Shown one piece after another: positions 24,066 through 33,519 of a stretch of DNA of 64,000 nucleotides. Origin of the DNA: an uncultured Verrucomicrobiota bacterium (GTDB lineage Bacteria > Verrucomicrobiota > Verrucomicrobiia > Opitutales > Opitutaceae). The stretch spans positions 80,007 to 144,006 of the forward strand of contig CAIRBK010000060.1 in NCBI GenBank assembly GCA_903876795.1, written 5' to 3'. The position numbers and the translations under genes are program-made. Every line of letters starts with the position of its first letter. Positions within the stretch are counted from its first letter, which is position 1. The notes beneath the pieces were generated by a model. The model saw only the letters and a program-made list of their open reading frames with translations, searched no databases and had not been told where the DNA came from.

Positions 24066-25160
24066 TTACCGGGCGACGCTTACGCGAGTGCCGTCGCCGA
24101 GCGATTCCAGGGCACTGGTGGCGACCAGGCTACCCTCGGCGACGCCGCCCAGGATTTCCACGGCGCTGAGGCTTTTGAACCCCACTTCGACCGGACGGCG
24201 GCTAACGAGCCCGTTTTCGATGGTGAATACCGCGCCGTTGAACAGGGCCGAACGCGGCACCACCAAGGCGTTTTCGCGGCGATTGCGGATAATACTGGCT
24301 TCGCCGCTGAGACCGGGGATGAGGCGGTCGGCGGAGATGTTGACCTCCAGATAGGCGCGGTATTGTTGATTTTGGGGGTCGGCGTTGGGGAGAACCTTGA
24401 CGACCTTGGCCGCGTAAAGCTCGGGGCCGTAGGCGAGGAAACGCACCGAAGCGTCCAGTCCAGGACGGATCCCGGAGAAGTCTTCCTCGTTGATGCGAGC
24501 TTCAACGAGCAGGGCGTCGCTATAAAGCCGAACCAACGAAGCACGCACCTCGATAACCTCGCCGGGCTGGGCGAATATATCGGTTATGGTGCCTGCGGCG
24601 GGTGAACGGAGAGCGCAATCGGCGATTTCTTTCTGCTTAAGTTTTATCTGATGTATCAGAGCCGATATTTGTTGCTCGCGGTTTAGCTCCTCGCGCTTTT
24701 GGGCTTCGACGAACATAGCAAATTCCTCCTGGCGGCGCTTCAGTTCAATCGTAGGATATTCACCAGAAGTCGTGCGTTTAGTGAAGTTCTCAAGATCCTC
24801 CTTCCGGCGCTCCAAAGCAGTACGCTGGTCAAGGTTGAGTGCGAACTGCTGCTGGGTGTTGGCCAGCTGGAGCTGGAGCTGTTCGAGCTCGAGCTCATAG
24901 TTGGAAGCATCGATTTCGAAAAGCATGTCCCCTTCCTTTACTCGCTGTCCGCGTTTGACGTGGGATTTACGCACGAGGCCGGCTACGTCGCTGGTCACCG
25001 TCACCTGGAACTCTGGATCGACTTTGACAGCGGCGGGAACAGCGTCGATAGCCAAATCCCGACGCACAGCGGAGAATTCCACAGTTGTCGATGTTCCGAG
25101 GAAATACCAACCCGCGCCAACGAGGCCGATGGCAAACACAGTAAAAAAAAGGTTCTTCAT
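24066..25160 (-). CDS. Periplasmic adaptor (HlyD/MacA/DevB-type)
   Basis: 364 aa. N-terminal anchor MKNLFFTVFAIGLVGAGWYF, first lipoyl half VTSDVAGLVRKSHVKRGQRV KEGDMLF, an alpha-helical hairpin of about 90 residues rich in Gln, Leu and Glu (LELEQLQLQLANTQQQFALN to ISALIHQIKLKQKEI), second lipoyl half LRSPAAGTITDIFAQPGEVI EV, and beta-barrel and membrane-proximal domains to the end. It bridges the inner-membrane permease and the TolC homologue. The stretch 24600-25260 is less GC-rich than the ATPase and synthase genes downstream. Confidence 0.9.
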   Translation of the reverse strand: MKNLFFTVFAIGLVGAGWYFLGTSTTVEFSAVRRDLAIDAVPAAVKVDPEFQVTVTSDVAGLVRKSHVKRGQRVKEGDMLFEIDASNYELELEQLQLQLANTQQQFALNLDQRTALERRKEDLENFTKRTTSGEYPTIELKRRQEEFAMFVEAQKREELNREQQISALIHQIKLKQKEIADCALRSPAAGTITDIFAQPGEVIEVRASLVRLYSDALLVEARINEEDFSGIRPGLDASVRFLAYGPELYAAKVVKVLPNADPQNQQYRAYLEVNISADRLIPGLSGEASIIRNRRENALVVPRSALFNGAVFTIENGLVSRRPVEVGFKSLSAVEILGGVAEGSLVATSALESLGDGTRVSVAR

Positions 25161-25236
25161 GAAGGAGTGATGGCAAAAATGGCACTACCGGCGATAAAGG
25201 TGGAAGGGCTATGCGCGCTCATAGAAATCGCCCATG

Positions 25237-26583
25237 TTAATCGCCGACATAAACCGGCAAAGTAAGATCCAGGTAATCGTTTAGCGCCAGGAGCAGTTGC
25301 ACGCGCATTCTAAAGGTGGCAAGGCGGCTTTCTTGCATCCCAAGTTGTTGTTGGCGGAAAACCTGGGGTGAGGTGCGACCTTCGTCAGCATCGCGTTGTT
25401 GAAAAGTAAAGGCCTGCTCCTGCAAAGCAGCGCGACGTTCATCGAGTTGAAACTGGCGGGCCAAAAATGCTATCTGATCCACAATATTGATAGCTTGGGA
25501 GCGCAACTCGGACTGATAGGATTCAAGTTGCCTCTCAAGGCGGCGCTGCCGAAGCAGAGATTCGCGTTTGCGAGCAGAGGTTTGGAAGCCGTCAAAAACA
25601 TTCCACGATACGTCCAGTCCGATGAAGGTACTGATGGTCTCCACGTTATTGGCGGCCGAGGTGTTGCGCTGACTCTGCCCAATGCTGGTTGTGAAGTTAA
25701 TCAAGGGTCGCTGGGCCGCCTTGATACGAATCAGCTCCTGACGTTCGCGCTCAATTAGGTTTTGGCGCCGCTTCACTTCAATACTGTCGGATACCCACGC
25801 ATCGAGTCCTTGGGCACGGCCCTGCTCAACCCAAGCCAAGATCCCGGAAATGTCCGGCCGGGGAGGCGGCTGGTCAAGTTGCAGCGGCTCATTCCATCCG
25901 ACGGTCCGCCTGAAATCCGCCAGGATGCGTGACTGCTGGTTTTCGAGTTGCTCAAGGTTGAGTGCGTCCTGAGCAATATTGATTTCAGCCTGTTCTGCGG
26001 TAATGTTCGTCAAAATACCCTGCGCACGATCCGAGGCCAATCGGGCGGCGTTATCTTCGGCGATCTGACGACGGAGGCGCAAATTTTCAATCGAGAGTCG
26101 ATTTAATAGAAGGGATAAATAGTCAGCGCGCAGTCCGCGTTTTATTTGGCGTAGGACAAAGACACGCTGAAGGGTTTCGTTCGAAAAATCGAGTGATGCC
26201 TGACGGATTTTAGCCTGAATTGCACCCCAATGATAAAGAGGGCGACTAACACGGGCATTGAATCCAAGGGCGGCATTTTGTTCATCGGGATAAGTGCCCT
26301 GGGCGTAGGTATTACGTGTGAGACCAAAGTTAGCCCCCATATCCAGCCGCGGGTAATAGTCGGCCTTGGCCGCATCAAGTCGGGCGCTGGCCTCTTGTTG
26401 GGCAAATGATTGGGAAACTAGGGTGGGCGCACTCTCCCTAGCTTGTTCAAGCAGTCGGGACAACTCTGGCAATTGGATCTCGGCATAGAAAGGTGCGGTC
26501 TGCGCCGCTAGAGTCCCTCTACAAAGAGAGAGAAACATTAAGGAAAGACCAAAAGTAAGGAGTCGAGTCGTAGACATAATCAA
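25237..26583 (-). CDS. TolC-family outer-membrane efflux protein
   Basis: 448 aa with signal peptide (LLTFGLSLMFLSLCRGTLAA). Two OEP repeats are visible: LSRLLEQARESAPTLVSQSF AQQEA.RLDAAKADYYPRLDM and the second half beginning DAWVSDSIEVKRRQNLIERE with long coiled-coil segments (QLESYQSELRSQAINIVDQI AFL). It forms a trimeric outer-membrane duct for the downstream adaptor, permease and ATPase. As first gene of the exporter unit it should carry the promoter in the 67-nt gap before the glycosyltransferase stop, although read-through from the O-antigen locus is possible. Confidence 0.9.
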   Translation of the reverse strand: MIMSTTRLLTFGLSLMFLSLCRGTLAAQTAPFYAEIQLPELSRLLEQARESAPTLVSQSFAQQEASARLDAAKADYYPRLDMGANFGLTRNTYAQGTYPDEQNAALGFNARVSRPLYHWGAIQAKIRQASLDFSNETLQRVFVLRQIKRGLRADYLSLLLNRLSIENLRLRRQIAEDNAARLASDRAQGILTNITAEQAEINIAQDALNLEQLENQQSRILADFRRTVGWNEPLQLDQPPPRPDISGILAWVEQGRAQGLDAWVSDSIEVKRRQNLIERERQELIRIKAAQRPLINFTTSIGQSQRNTSAANNVETISTFIGLDVSWNVFDGFQTSARKRESLLRQRRLERQLESYQSELRSQAINIVDQIAFLARQFQLDERRAALQEQAFTFQQRDADEGRTSPQVFRQQQLGMQESRLATFRMRVQLLLALNDYLDLTLPVYVGD

Positions 26584-26650
26584 AGTAATGGACGTGAGGC
26601 CGGAGTAAGTGCCAGCGAATTTTCAGCAGGACAGTGGCTCAGTTGAGTTC

Positions 26651-27847
26651 TCAGGTGGAAACCGTAGACGGAGCCATCACGCGTTCGATACCCGCGTTAA
26701 CGGCGGAAGCAAAGACGTCGGCGGAATAGTGTATCTCAATGGCGGCACGAGCACGCAGACCTATACGAGCAGCAAGACCGGGGGTTCTCAAGAGCTGTAG
26801 ACAGGCATCCGCCATACCAGCAATAGTTTCGGAAAACAAGCATGCCTCCCCGGCGGGCAAAGTTTCCTCAAAACCGCGATGGGCTATTCGACTGACAACG
26901 CAGGGCCGCGCATAAGCGCAGGATTCGAGCACCTTGATGTTAGTCCCGCCTCCCGCAAGTATGGGAGCAAGAGTCGCGGTGCATCTGGCGTAAACAACAG
27001 CTAAGGATTCGACAAATCCGATGGTGCTCACTCCCGGGCTGCTTGCCCAACGAGTGCGCTGGGCTGGACTCAAGCCCTTGCCCACGATATGCAGCTCAGC
27101 GGTCGGCACCTCAGCCCGAATGGTTGGCCAGGCCTCGTCAAGAAAGGCGTCGATGCCATCGGAATTGGCGCTGTAGTCCAAAGTCCCGACCACAAGAAAC
27201 ACCGGAGCCTGATCGCAGGGAGGTGCCGGTAAAGGCCACGGAAGGCTGTCTGTAAAATAGGGAACATTCGGAAGCAAAGTTGCAGCAGCAAGTCCAGAAT
27301 GACTACGATCAAGGGGATTCGATACCCATGAATGGCTAGCAAGAGGTAGCCGTTGACTGTGGGCGATCCATGAAAACTTCAAGGCGCGGTTTAGTGTAAG
27401 TCGCTTGACCCAAGAGGATGTTTTCAAGCGGAGCGCAAGCCGGTCCGGATCGTAATCATCCACATCAACAAGAAGGCGCGGATGACGAAACAAGTCCAAA
27501 ATGCAAGCCGGACTCAGATAGCGAGAAACAACCAAATCATAACGTGTTAAGTCACCCACTAGATCCATACTCTGCCGACAAGGCTGCCAACGCCATCGGC
27601 CAGCACTAAACCAAGAAGTCACCGGTCCGTTACTGCTTTTGGAAATGGTCGCAGTCGGGATAATCCACAAACGCCCAGGCATAGATTGCATCTCGGCCCT
27701 TACATCTAGCGTCGGCTCTTGGGGGGGGAAAAACACCCGGTCAACCTCACCCCATTTTCTCAATTGTTTCAGAAGCAAGAAGGTGCGTTGAACCCCGCCA
27801 GAGACAGGCTGGATTTCGAGGTTGGGAGACGCAAAAAGAATACGCAT
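26651..27847 (-). CDS. Glycosyltransferase, GT4/GT-B family
   Basis: About 398 aa from the ATG that gives MRILFASPNLEIQPVSGGVQ, the usual GT-B N-terminus with a G-G-V/Q loop; the ORF opens further upstream with a TTG (27910) and another ATG (27865). The C-terminal Rossmann domain has FLVVGTLDYSANSDGIDAFL, AELHIVGKGLSPAQR, FVESLAVVYARCTATLAPIL AGGGTNIKVLESCAYARPCV, where G-G-T-N-x-K-x-x-E is the nucleotide-sugar binding motif of this clade. Cytoplasmic or peripheral; adds a sugar to the lipid-linked O-chain. It is the last gene of the O-antigen locus on this strand. Confidence 0.85.
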   Translation of the reverse strand: MRILFASPNLEIQPVSGGVQRTFLLLKQLRKWGEVDRVFFPPQEPTLDVRAEMQSMPGRLWIIPTATISKSSNGPVTSWFSAGRWRWQPCRQSMDLVGDLTRYDLVVSRYLSPACILDLFRHPRLLVDVDDYDPDRLALRLKTSSWVKRLTLNRALKFSWIAHSQRLPLASHSWVSNPLDRSHSGLAAATLLPNVPYFTDSLPWPLPAPPCDQAPVFLVVGTLDYSANSDGIDAFLDEAWPTIRAEVPTAELHIVGKGLSPAQRTRWASSPGVSTIGFVESLAVVYARCTATLAPILAGGGTNIKVLESCAYARPCVVSRIAHRGFEETLPAGEACLFSETIAGMADACLQLLRTPGLAARIGLRARAAIEIHYSADVFASAVNAGIERVMAPSTVST

Positions 27848-27906
27848 CGGATTATTGAATCCCATTGCACGGCACGCATCCCTAGCGAGCCCCGCTAAAA
27901 AGACAT

Positions 27907-28281
27907 TCAAATCGATTGTTTGAATGTAAAGCGGGTTTGTAGAAAATAACCTATAGGCGCCATGACAGGTATCAATACAAAGCCGCCTAGATAAGCGCTC
28001 AGGCCTGCTGTTATCAGCACTTCCAACAAGAAAATGTTTATGACATAAAGAAAGATATAGACCAGAATGAAGCGGAGGAGCTGTTTATTACCCAAGGAGT
28101 TGAAGACCATCCTCCCCGTGGTAAAAAAATTAAATAGCACACCCAGTATCGTTCCAATAAAAGTTGCCAAAGCGTAATGAATTCCGATTTTTATCATCAG
28201 GGCGAATATCGAATAACCAAATACGGTATTTAATAAACCGACCAATACGAATCGTATAACCCTATCATACTTATGGAGCAT
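27907..28281 (-). CDS. GtrA-family membrane protein
   Basis: 124 aa with four transmembrane helices and the GtrA pattern RFVLVGLLNTVFGYSIFALM (helix 1), TFIGTILGVLFNFFTTGRMVF (with the N-F-x-x-x-R/K-x-x-V/T-F motif) and YFLQTRFTFKQSI at the end. GtrA proteins flip undecaprenyl-phosphate-linked glucose or similar donors to the periplasm, usually with a GtrB-type GT2, which is present as the gene at 28567-29532. Together these imply periplasmic side-branch glycosylation of the O-chain by one of the GT-C-like proteins upstream. Confidence 0.9.
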   Translation of the reverse strand: MLHKYDRVIRFVLVGLLNTVFGYSIFALMIKIGIHYALATFIGTILGVLFNFFTTGRMVFNSLGNKQLLRFILVYIFLYVINIFLLEVLITAGLSAYLGGFVLIPVMAPIGYFLQTRFTFKQSI

Positions 28282-28566
28282 ATCTTGTAATTGCAGAAGA
28301 TATTCAGTACTAAGAATCGGCCTAGCGATCTAAATAATAGAAAAAACTAAGCCCACTTGGGCACAAAACGCATGAACTCTTTTTCCCATTTTGATTTTGT
28401 TAAAAATGAGGGCTTCCGGAATAATACGAACCTGAATTTACTAATCAATATACTACTAATCAATATCTTAAGATTTTTCCAGCACCGACTTTATTATACA
28501 ATTCAAATAATACATGAATTAGCCACTCACAAAAGATCATGCCCCAGAGCTTTTAGCGACGGCCAA
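28282..28566. other. AT-rich intergenic gap inside the O-antigen locus
   Basis: About 285 nt with very low GC between the GT2 and gtrA genes. The plus-strand 103-aa ORF here (28357..28668) runs into the GT2 gene and looks spurious. It may contain a promoter for gtrA and the last glycosyltransferase, or be debris from recombination in the locus. Confidence 0.5.
28440..28469. repeat. Two tandem 15-bp units
   Basis: ACTAATCAATATACT is followed directly by ACTAATCAATATCTT; the first 12 bases are identical. It lies in the AT-rich gap and has no assigned role. Confidence 0.5.
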
Positions 28567-29532
28567 TTATTTTGTATCAGTTGTCTTTCTAATTACATAC
28601 TGAGGCGTGCCATTGATGGTGAGCAGCGCGCGACCAAGGTATTCTCCTATCATACCGATGGCGAGTAGCTGGAGTCCACCGACCACGAGCAAGGTAACGA
28701 TGATAGAGGACCAACCGGAGGGCAGGCTATCGGTCATTATCCTCTGAATGATCAAATAAATCGCATACAAAAAACCAATGCCTGCCGTGGTAAAACCAGC
28801 AAATGAGGTTAGGCGCAGCGGATAGATTGAAAAGTTTGTGGCCATTTTCATCCAAAGCGATAGGGATTTTTTGAAAGAATAACCGCTTTCGCCTGCATAG
28901 CGACTATGGTGAGCGACCTCGACTGAGGCAACATTAGTAGTAACAGTTAGGATAAGACCGTCAAGATACACAAACGGCCCCGCATAGCGTATAACGGCAT
29001 CCTTGATTTCGGCACGCATTGCACGATAGGGTGACAAGTAGAGCCCCTTGGGCTTCTTGAGAAGAAGCTGTGCAGCCTTGTCGTTAATTTTACTGCCAAT
29101 CACCTTCCAGATGGCGTGATTTCGATTAAGAAAATGCGCGTAGACAATATCGTGGCCGGCCTCCACCTTCGCCAGAAGAATAGGAATATCCTCCGGATTG
29201 TGCTGCAGATCGTCGTCCATCGTCACGATAACTTGGCCGCGGGCGCGATTGAGTCCGGCCATGATCGCATTGTGCTGCCCAACATTTTTTCTCAATAACA
29301 CACCATGAACGGTATCGTGGGTACGGGCAATCTCCTCAATAGCATCCCAGCTCCGGTCTGGGGAGTTGTCGCAGACCAAGATGATCTCGTAGGGCCGATT
29401 CAGCCGCTGGAGTGTCATTGTGAGCACTTGAGAAAGTAAGGGGACCACGGCGGCGCTCCCATATACCGGAATAACCACGGAGATCATCGAGGGCTTATCG
29501 ACCATAATATTTTTGAATGCAACGGGTGGCAT
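28567..29532 (-). CDS. GtrB/DPM1-like polyprenyl-phosphate glycosyltransferase (GT2)
   Basis: 321 aa. GT-A domain with ISVVIPVYGSAAVVPLLSQV, the acidic metal site TMDDDLQHNPEDI, and VGQHNAIMAGLNRARGQVIV; two C-terminal transmembrane helices (FAGFTTAGIGFLYAIYLIIQ and IIVTLLVVGGLQLLAIGMIG EYLGR) are the GtrB/DPM1 type. It should charge undecaprenyl phosphate with a sugar for flipping by GtrA. The ATG at 29532 has GGAG 7 nt upstream, so the start overlaps the SDR gene by 38 nt; internal Met codons at 29505 and 29487 are alternatives. Confidence 0.88.
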   Translation of the reverse strand: MPPVAFKNIMVDKPSMISVVIPVYGSAAVVPLLSQVLTMTLQRLNRPYEIILVCDNSPDRSWDAIEEIARTHDTVHGVLLRKNVGQHNAIMAGLNRARGQVIVTMDDDLQHNPEDIPILLAKVEAGHDIVYAHFLNRNHAIWKVIGSKINDKAAQLLLKKPKGLYLSPYRAMRAEIKDAVIRYAGPFVYLDGLILTVTTNVASVEVAHHSRYAGESGYSFKKSLSLWMKMATNFSIYPLRLTSFAGFTTAGIGFLYAIYLIIQRIMTDSLPSGWSSIIVTLLVVGGLQLLAIGMIGEYLGRALLTINGTPQYVIRKTTDTK

Positions 29533-30178
29533 AGTTCGACTCCAGATCTATGCTCAATGACCTGGCGGCTGAAAGACAACTTTGGATTTCGATATCATAA
29601 AAACCACCTGCATCGACTAGTGTGTGTTGGGCTTTTTTGCCCAACACGGCTTCAAAAATCTTAACCAATTCAAGGCTGGTTACAGGGGCATCCGAGGCGA
29701 TGTTACTAGTAATGCAGTCGAACGTCGAATCGGATATGATTTTGTCTGCAATCCGCACCACATCCTCAACATCAATCAAGTTGCGTCGAGCATGTGTCCA
29801 AACCTGAAAAGGCTCACCACGGTCAATCCGATTAAAAAGATAGTTGGTAAGAACATAAGGATTTTTGGTTGGGCCCACAACTTGGGCCAGCCTAAGAATC
29901 ACAGCGTATCCTCTTTGTCGAATAAGCGTTTCCACTGCTTTTTTGTGTAACACGTAGGGACTGTCAGCCTTAGTTGGATCTAGAATAGAGCAACTTGAAA
30001 AATACACCAATCTCATGCCCATTCCCAGGCATTCCCGCACGAGTTTGAACTCACGCTCGAAGGCGGCAGGGCAGGTTTCTCCAGAATTAGAAACGCCAGC
30101 GGCGAGGTATATCACGCCACTATGCGCGATACCTTGCTGCCTAAGCGCATTGGCAATCAGTCCGCTTCCGATGATCAT
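29495..30178 (-). CDS. NAD-dependent epimerase/dehydratase-like SDR protein
   Basis: About 227 aa from ATG 30178 (MIIGSGLIANALRQQGIAHS). The track start at 30256 would overlap the GT2 upstream, whereas this one starts 27 nt after it with the Rossmann loop GSGLIA. Further SDR features are VIYLAAGVSN, LVYFSSCSIL and the YxxxK pair in DSPYVLHKKAVETLI, then LRLAQVVGPTKNPYVLTNYL and a small substrate domain. The protein is short for an extended SDR (usually 300 or more). It probably reduces or epimerises a nucleotide-linked sugar used by this locus. Substrate unknown. Confidence 0.78.
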   Translation of the reverse strand: MIIGSGLIANALRQQGIAHSGVIYLAAGVSNSGETCPAAFEREFKLVRECLGMGMRLVYFSSCSILDPTKADSPYVLHKKAVETLIRQRGYAVILRLAQVVGPTKNPYVLTNYLFNRIDRGEPFQVWTHARRNLIDVEDVVRIADKIISDSTFDCITSNIASDAPVTSLELVKIFEAVLGKKAQHTLVDAGGFYDIEIQSCLSAARSLSIDLESNYATRCIQKYYGR

Positions 30179-30204
30179 TTTGTTTGGAATGCCCACTTCC
30201 TGAG

Positions 30205-31050
30205 TCAAAGGACAGGGCGAGATAGAAGGTAATTGATAACCAATCCGCGAGCCCATCCCGTGAACCTGGCACCGTTCAATAGCATTATCCGGCGAGCAGA
30301 AGACAGGCCGAAATCTTTCTTGTAAATTTCTATCAATTGGATATATTCGGAATTGAATAGCTCACGACTTTTACGCGTCGTGCCGTTTCCGTGTATACGA
30401 AACTCGTACAGGGGCCGTCTTATATAAATGGCAGGAGCCACCCTTAGTAGTCGAAACCAAAAATCAAGGTCGGTATAGTATTTGAACGATCCATTGTAGT
30501 TTCCCGCCCGCTCCAAAAGCGCACGTTTGAATAAACCTGCGCCAGGCTCGCCGAGCATATTTTTCCCGAAGGCAGTAAGACATTTGCGGCCATGCACCTG
30601 ATAGTTCAATTCTTGATCCCGGAATGAGCTCATGGAAAAAACGGCTTTACCTGCAGTATCAATAATGGTTTTGCCGCAAAGGACAAGCCCGCAATGTGTG
30701 TTTGCTTCCAGCGCGGCAGTCTGAATTGCCAAGGCCTCGGGTTTCAAATTATCATCACAGGGAAGAACTTTCACATATTTTCCTTTGGCATGCTCGATAG
30801 CGCGGTTCCAGTTCTCGGCCATACCGCACACCTCGGTAAAGGGGATAATACGGATATTTTTATCTGGATGGGATGCCGCCAACTCTCGAGCCATTTCGAG
30901 GCTTCCGTCTGTTGAACCATTGTCACAGATTATAAGCTCCCAGTCCAAAAAAGTTTGATGAATGACAGATTCGATTGAATACCTTATATGGGGCATTCCG
31001 TTGCGGACAGGCATGCAGACGGAAACATTGGGCTCGTGATTATCGTTCAT
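30205..31050 (-). CDS. Family 2 glycosyltransferase
   Basis: 281 aa GT-A enzyme: VSVCMPVRNGMPHIRYSIES VIHQTF, ELIICDNGSTDGSLEMAREL A, KVLPCDDNLKPEALAIQTAAL (the metal-binding acidic pair), and FKYYTDLDFWFRLLRVAPA with the catalytic-base region. No transmembrane helix, so it acts at the cytoplasmic face on the lipid-linked chain. It lies 15 nt after the large membrane protein gene and is part of the same run of genes. Donor and acceptor cannot be read from sequence. Confidence 0.86.
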   Translation of the reverse strand: MNDNHEPNVSVCMPVRNGMPHIRYSIESVIHQTFLDWELIICDNGSTDGSLEMARELAASHPDKNIRIIPFTEVCGMAENWNRAIEHAKGKYVKVLPCDDNLKPEALAIQTAALEANTHCGLVLCGKTIIDTAGKAVFSMSSFRDQELNYQVHGRKCLTAFGKNMLGEPGAGLFKRALLERAGNYNGSFKYYTDLDFWFRLLRVAPAIYIRRPLYEFRIHGNGTTRKSRELFNSEYIQLIEIYKKDFGLSSARRIMLLNGARFTGWARGLVINYLLSRPVL

Positions 31051-31065
31051 GTTGCTAATTCGCGA

Positions 31066-33519
31066 CTATTCCGAATGCAGATTGATGATACGGAAAAAAA
31101 GTGCACGGGAGTCTCCATTGATCTTGAGGGGACGCCCGTCACTTATAAAGTTAAGCTCACTTGATCCGGTTCTGGAGGCGAAATGCATCTCCGTGCGTAC
31201 GCCAGGTTTCAGTTCGATACTGCGGGTCTTACCGAGATACTCGATGGTCAGATTCTGCGCAATAATTCCCTCAATCTGAAAACGCAATTCGTCTTTTCCG
31301 ACCGGCAAGTATGCCCGAATCTTGGCTTTATTGGAGCTGCTCCATCTAAAAGTGTCAGTTTCGCTGGACTCAGATTCGTGCCAGCCTTCGGAATAAACAA
31401 AAGCAGATCGTTCCGAATCAAAGACAACGGGCTTGAAGTTATACAAAGCATATGCAAGCCTGCGTTCGTCACCGGCGACATGGTGAGGAGCTGTATCGGT
31501 GGCAAAGCCAAGCGTGTTTGCACCCGACTTGACCTCTGCAATAATCTGGAACACCCGGCGCTCGCCTTTTTTTAAGTGTATCTTTGCAAGCTCAGTGCCG
31601 TTTAAGTTGGTCGTGATGCTGCGATCATTCAAACTTTGAAGCTCAAAGTTAAGCTCTATCAGGCTCTTTCTGGCAGTTTGAAACAATATATCGGAACGCG
31701 ATCCATTACTCCACGTCCAAGAGTTTTTTTCATCCCGTTCCATTGTATACCAACCGCGCAAGTAGGACGCGGTTTGAGGCGGGGCGACTTTTGTTTCAGC
31801 TGCTGCAAAAGTGAAAACGAGCCAGTCGCCCGAGATAAATCGGGCTAACCCAAGCGCCTGAAGGGACTGGTCCAGTTGTGCCCCCTGGTCCACATAGCCA
31901 AGCTTGTTGATCATTATGGCCGAGAACCCATAGCTGGCCAGTGCTGCGACCATCTCGCGAGGCGGCAAAGAGGCGGCATCGGTTTGCCACTTGTCCGTAT
32001 CGCGCCCCTTATTGTTTCCGTAGCTAAAACGAAGCCCCGTTGACATAAGAAAGGGCCGCAAGTGCTGGTAGTCGTGAAGATGATGAATGGGAGGACTTTC
32101 AGGGCTCATCATCACTGGAAGCTGAAAAATAGCCGCTTCCGGGGGCAGTCTGTTATTGAGCATCCGGACCAATTCGCGGTCAGTTTCGATTGTCGCTCTG
32201 GTTTGGGCCTTTACTTCCGGCAGGCGAAGCACTTTGGGATATTGGTCCAACAGGCAGAAGGGTATAAGCAACCAAAGAGCGATGGTGGCGGGTTGACGGA
32301 AGCGACCGAGCGCGTTTACTCGCAGAGCGATAAACAACAACGACAAAACTAATAAAATGATAGAAAATCGAGTGGTTGCACGGAAGGCGTAAAAGTGCGC
32401 AAAATATCCCAAAATGATATTTAATCCGCCAAGACAAGAAAAGAGCAAAACCCAAATTGTGGCCCAGTAAAAACCACTCGTGGGCTGCCTACGTGCGGCT
32501 GCTATCGCCGCCGACATGAATATAGCCAAGAGTCCGCCGATGCCCATAAAGCCGATGTAGGGAGAATAAGGCTCACTGTTAAGCATGCGCTGCCTGTAGT
32601 AGCGAGCGGTTAGGTCTCCAATAATAGGAACTTTTTGGGGGGGCAGTAGCATCTCAAGGGGTTTCAGGCTGTATATCTCCATACCTTGATAATTGCGGGC
32701 AGTGGCCCCTAAATTGGGTCCATTTTCATGGGCATAAGAAAACGTATCCATGTTCATCGCAAGAAATCCCCCAACGACCACGCACAACATGACACCAATC
32801 GGGATCAGTTTGCGAGCACACTTTTCTCGCAAGGTGGCCGCAGTCGCGGCGATGATCCAGAACTGGACCAGTATAAATGTATAATAAATATTGGAAACGG
32901 ATGTAACCGCCGCAACAGCCAGTAGGTATACCCAATCTTTCCGCGACAGCGCCATGTCCTGCCTATAAAGGATAACCGATGCAACCACACCCAAAGGAAG
33001 ATGCCAAAGAAAGCTGAAGCCTAAGTGGCCGAGCCCCTTGATTGCCAAAAAAGTGTTAGCCGAAAAAATGAGGGCTAGGGGTAAGCCGATACCATCTCTG
33101 ATACCGAGCCGGCGACAAGAGGCCAAAAAACCAATACCAGCCAGCATATGAGCAAGACATACAGTGAGGTTGCTAGCAGCCATTAGGCCGAACCAACGGG
33201 CTAGTTTACCTCCGGTCCAGAATGTGTATTCTTCGGTGATGGGAAAATCGTTGTAATTAGCGCCCAGTGGGGCACCAAGCCTGCTGCCAATATCCTGCCC
33301 CAGAATATGCAGATCTCCCTCTTGGCTCATTTTCATGAGCCCTAGGACTGCAAGATGGTCTCCATGATAGCCCTGTGGCGTTCCCCAATCGGTCTGAGTC
33401 CAGCAATGGTTTGCCCAACACCATGTAAGTGCAATGGCGAGAGCAAGACCGATATAGGTCGCCAAAGACCTCATTCGCGAGTACGCCGGGCCAAATCCGG
33501 AGGTATAATCGTGGTTCAT
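31066..33519 (-). CDS. Large polytopic membrane protein, GT-C-like, with C-terminal beta domains
   Basis: 817 aa. About 11 transmembrane helices fill residues 17-420 (SLATYIGLALAIALTWCWAN, LALIFSANTFLAIKGL, FSIILLVLSLLFIALRV), with an acidic luminal loop after helix 1 (GYHGDHLAVLGLMKMSQEGD) typical of GT-C active sites. Residues 430-817 are periplasmic and look like a small alpha/beta domain (REMVAALASYGFSAIMINKL) followed by beta-sandwich repeats. It likely transfers a polyprenyl-linked sugar to the O-chain in the periplasm, with GtrA/GtrB supplying donor. YfhO-like topology is an alternative name. Its ATG overlaps the stop of the next gene upstream by 4 nt. Confidence 0.68.
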   Translation of the reverse strand: MNHDYTSGFGPAYSRMRSLATYIGLALAIALTWCWANHCWTQTDWGTPQGYHGDHLAVLGLMKMSQEGDLHILGQDIGSRLGAPLGANYNDFPITEEYTFWTGGKLARWFGLMAASNLTVCLAHMLAGIGFLASCRRLGIRDGIGLPLALIFSANTFLAIKGLGHLGFSFLWHLPLGVVASVILYRQDMALSRKDWVYLLAVAAVTSVSNIYYTFILVQFWIIAATAATLREKCARKLIPIGVMLCVVVGGFLAMNMDTFSYAHENGPNLGATARNYQGMEIYSLKPLEMLLPPQKVPIIGDLTARYYRQRMLNSEPYSPYIGFMGIGGLLAIFMSAAIAAARRQPTSGFYWATIWVLLFSCLGGLNIILGYFAHFYAFRATTRFSIILLVLSLLFIALRVNALGRFRQPATIALWLLIPFCLLDQYPKVLRLPEVKAQTRATIETDRELVRMLNNRLPPEAAIFQLPVMMSPESPPIHHLHDYQHLRPFLMSTGLRFSYGNNKGRDTDKWQTDAASLPPREMVAALASYGFSAIMINKLGYVDQGAQLDQSLQALGLARFISGDWLVFTFAAAETKVAPPQTASYLRGWYTMERDEKNSWTWSNGSRSDILFQTARKSLIELNFELQSLNDRSITTNLNGTELAKIHLKKGERRVFQIIAEVKSGANTLGFATDTAPHHVAGDERRLAYALYNFKPVVFDSERSAFVYSEGWHESESSETDTFRWSSSNKAKIRAYLPVGKDELRFQIEGIIAQNLTIEYLGKTRSIELKPGVRTEMHFASRTGSSELNFISDGRPLKINGDSRALFFRIINLHSE

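Noticed and set aside
28357-28668. 103-aa plus-strand ORF
   Set aside because: AT-rich low-complexity start and overlap with the well-supported GT2 gene on the other strand.
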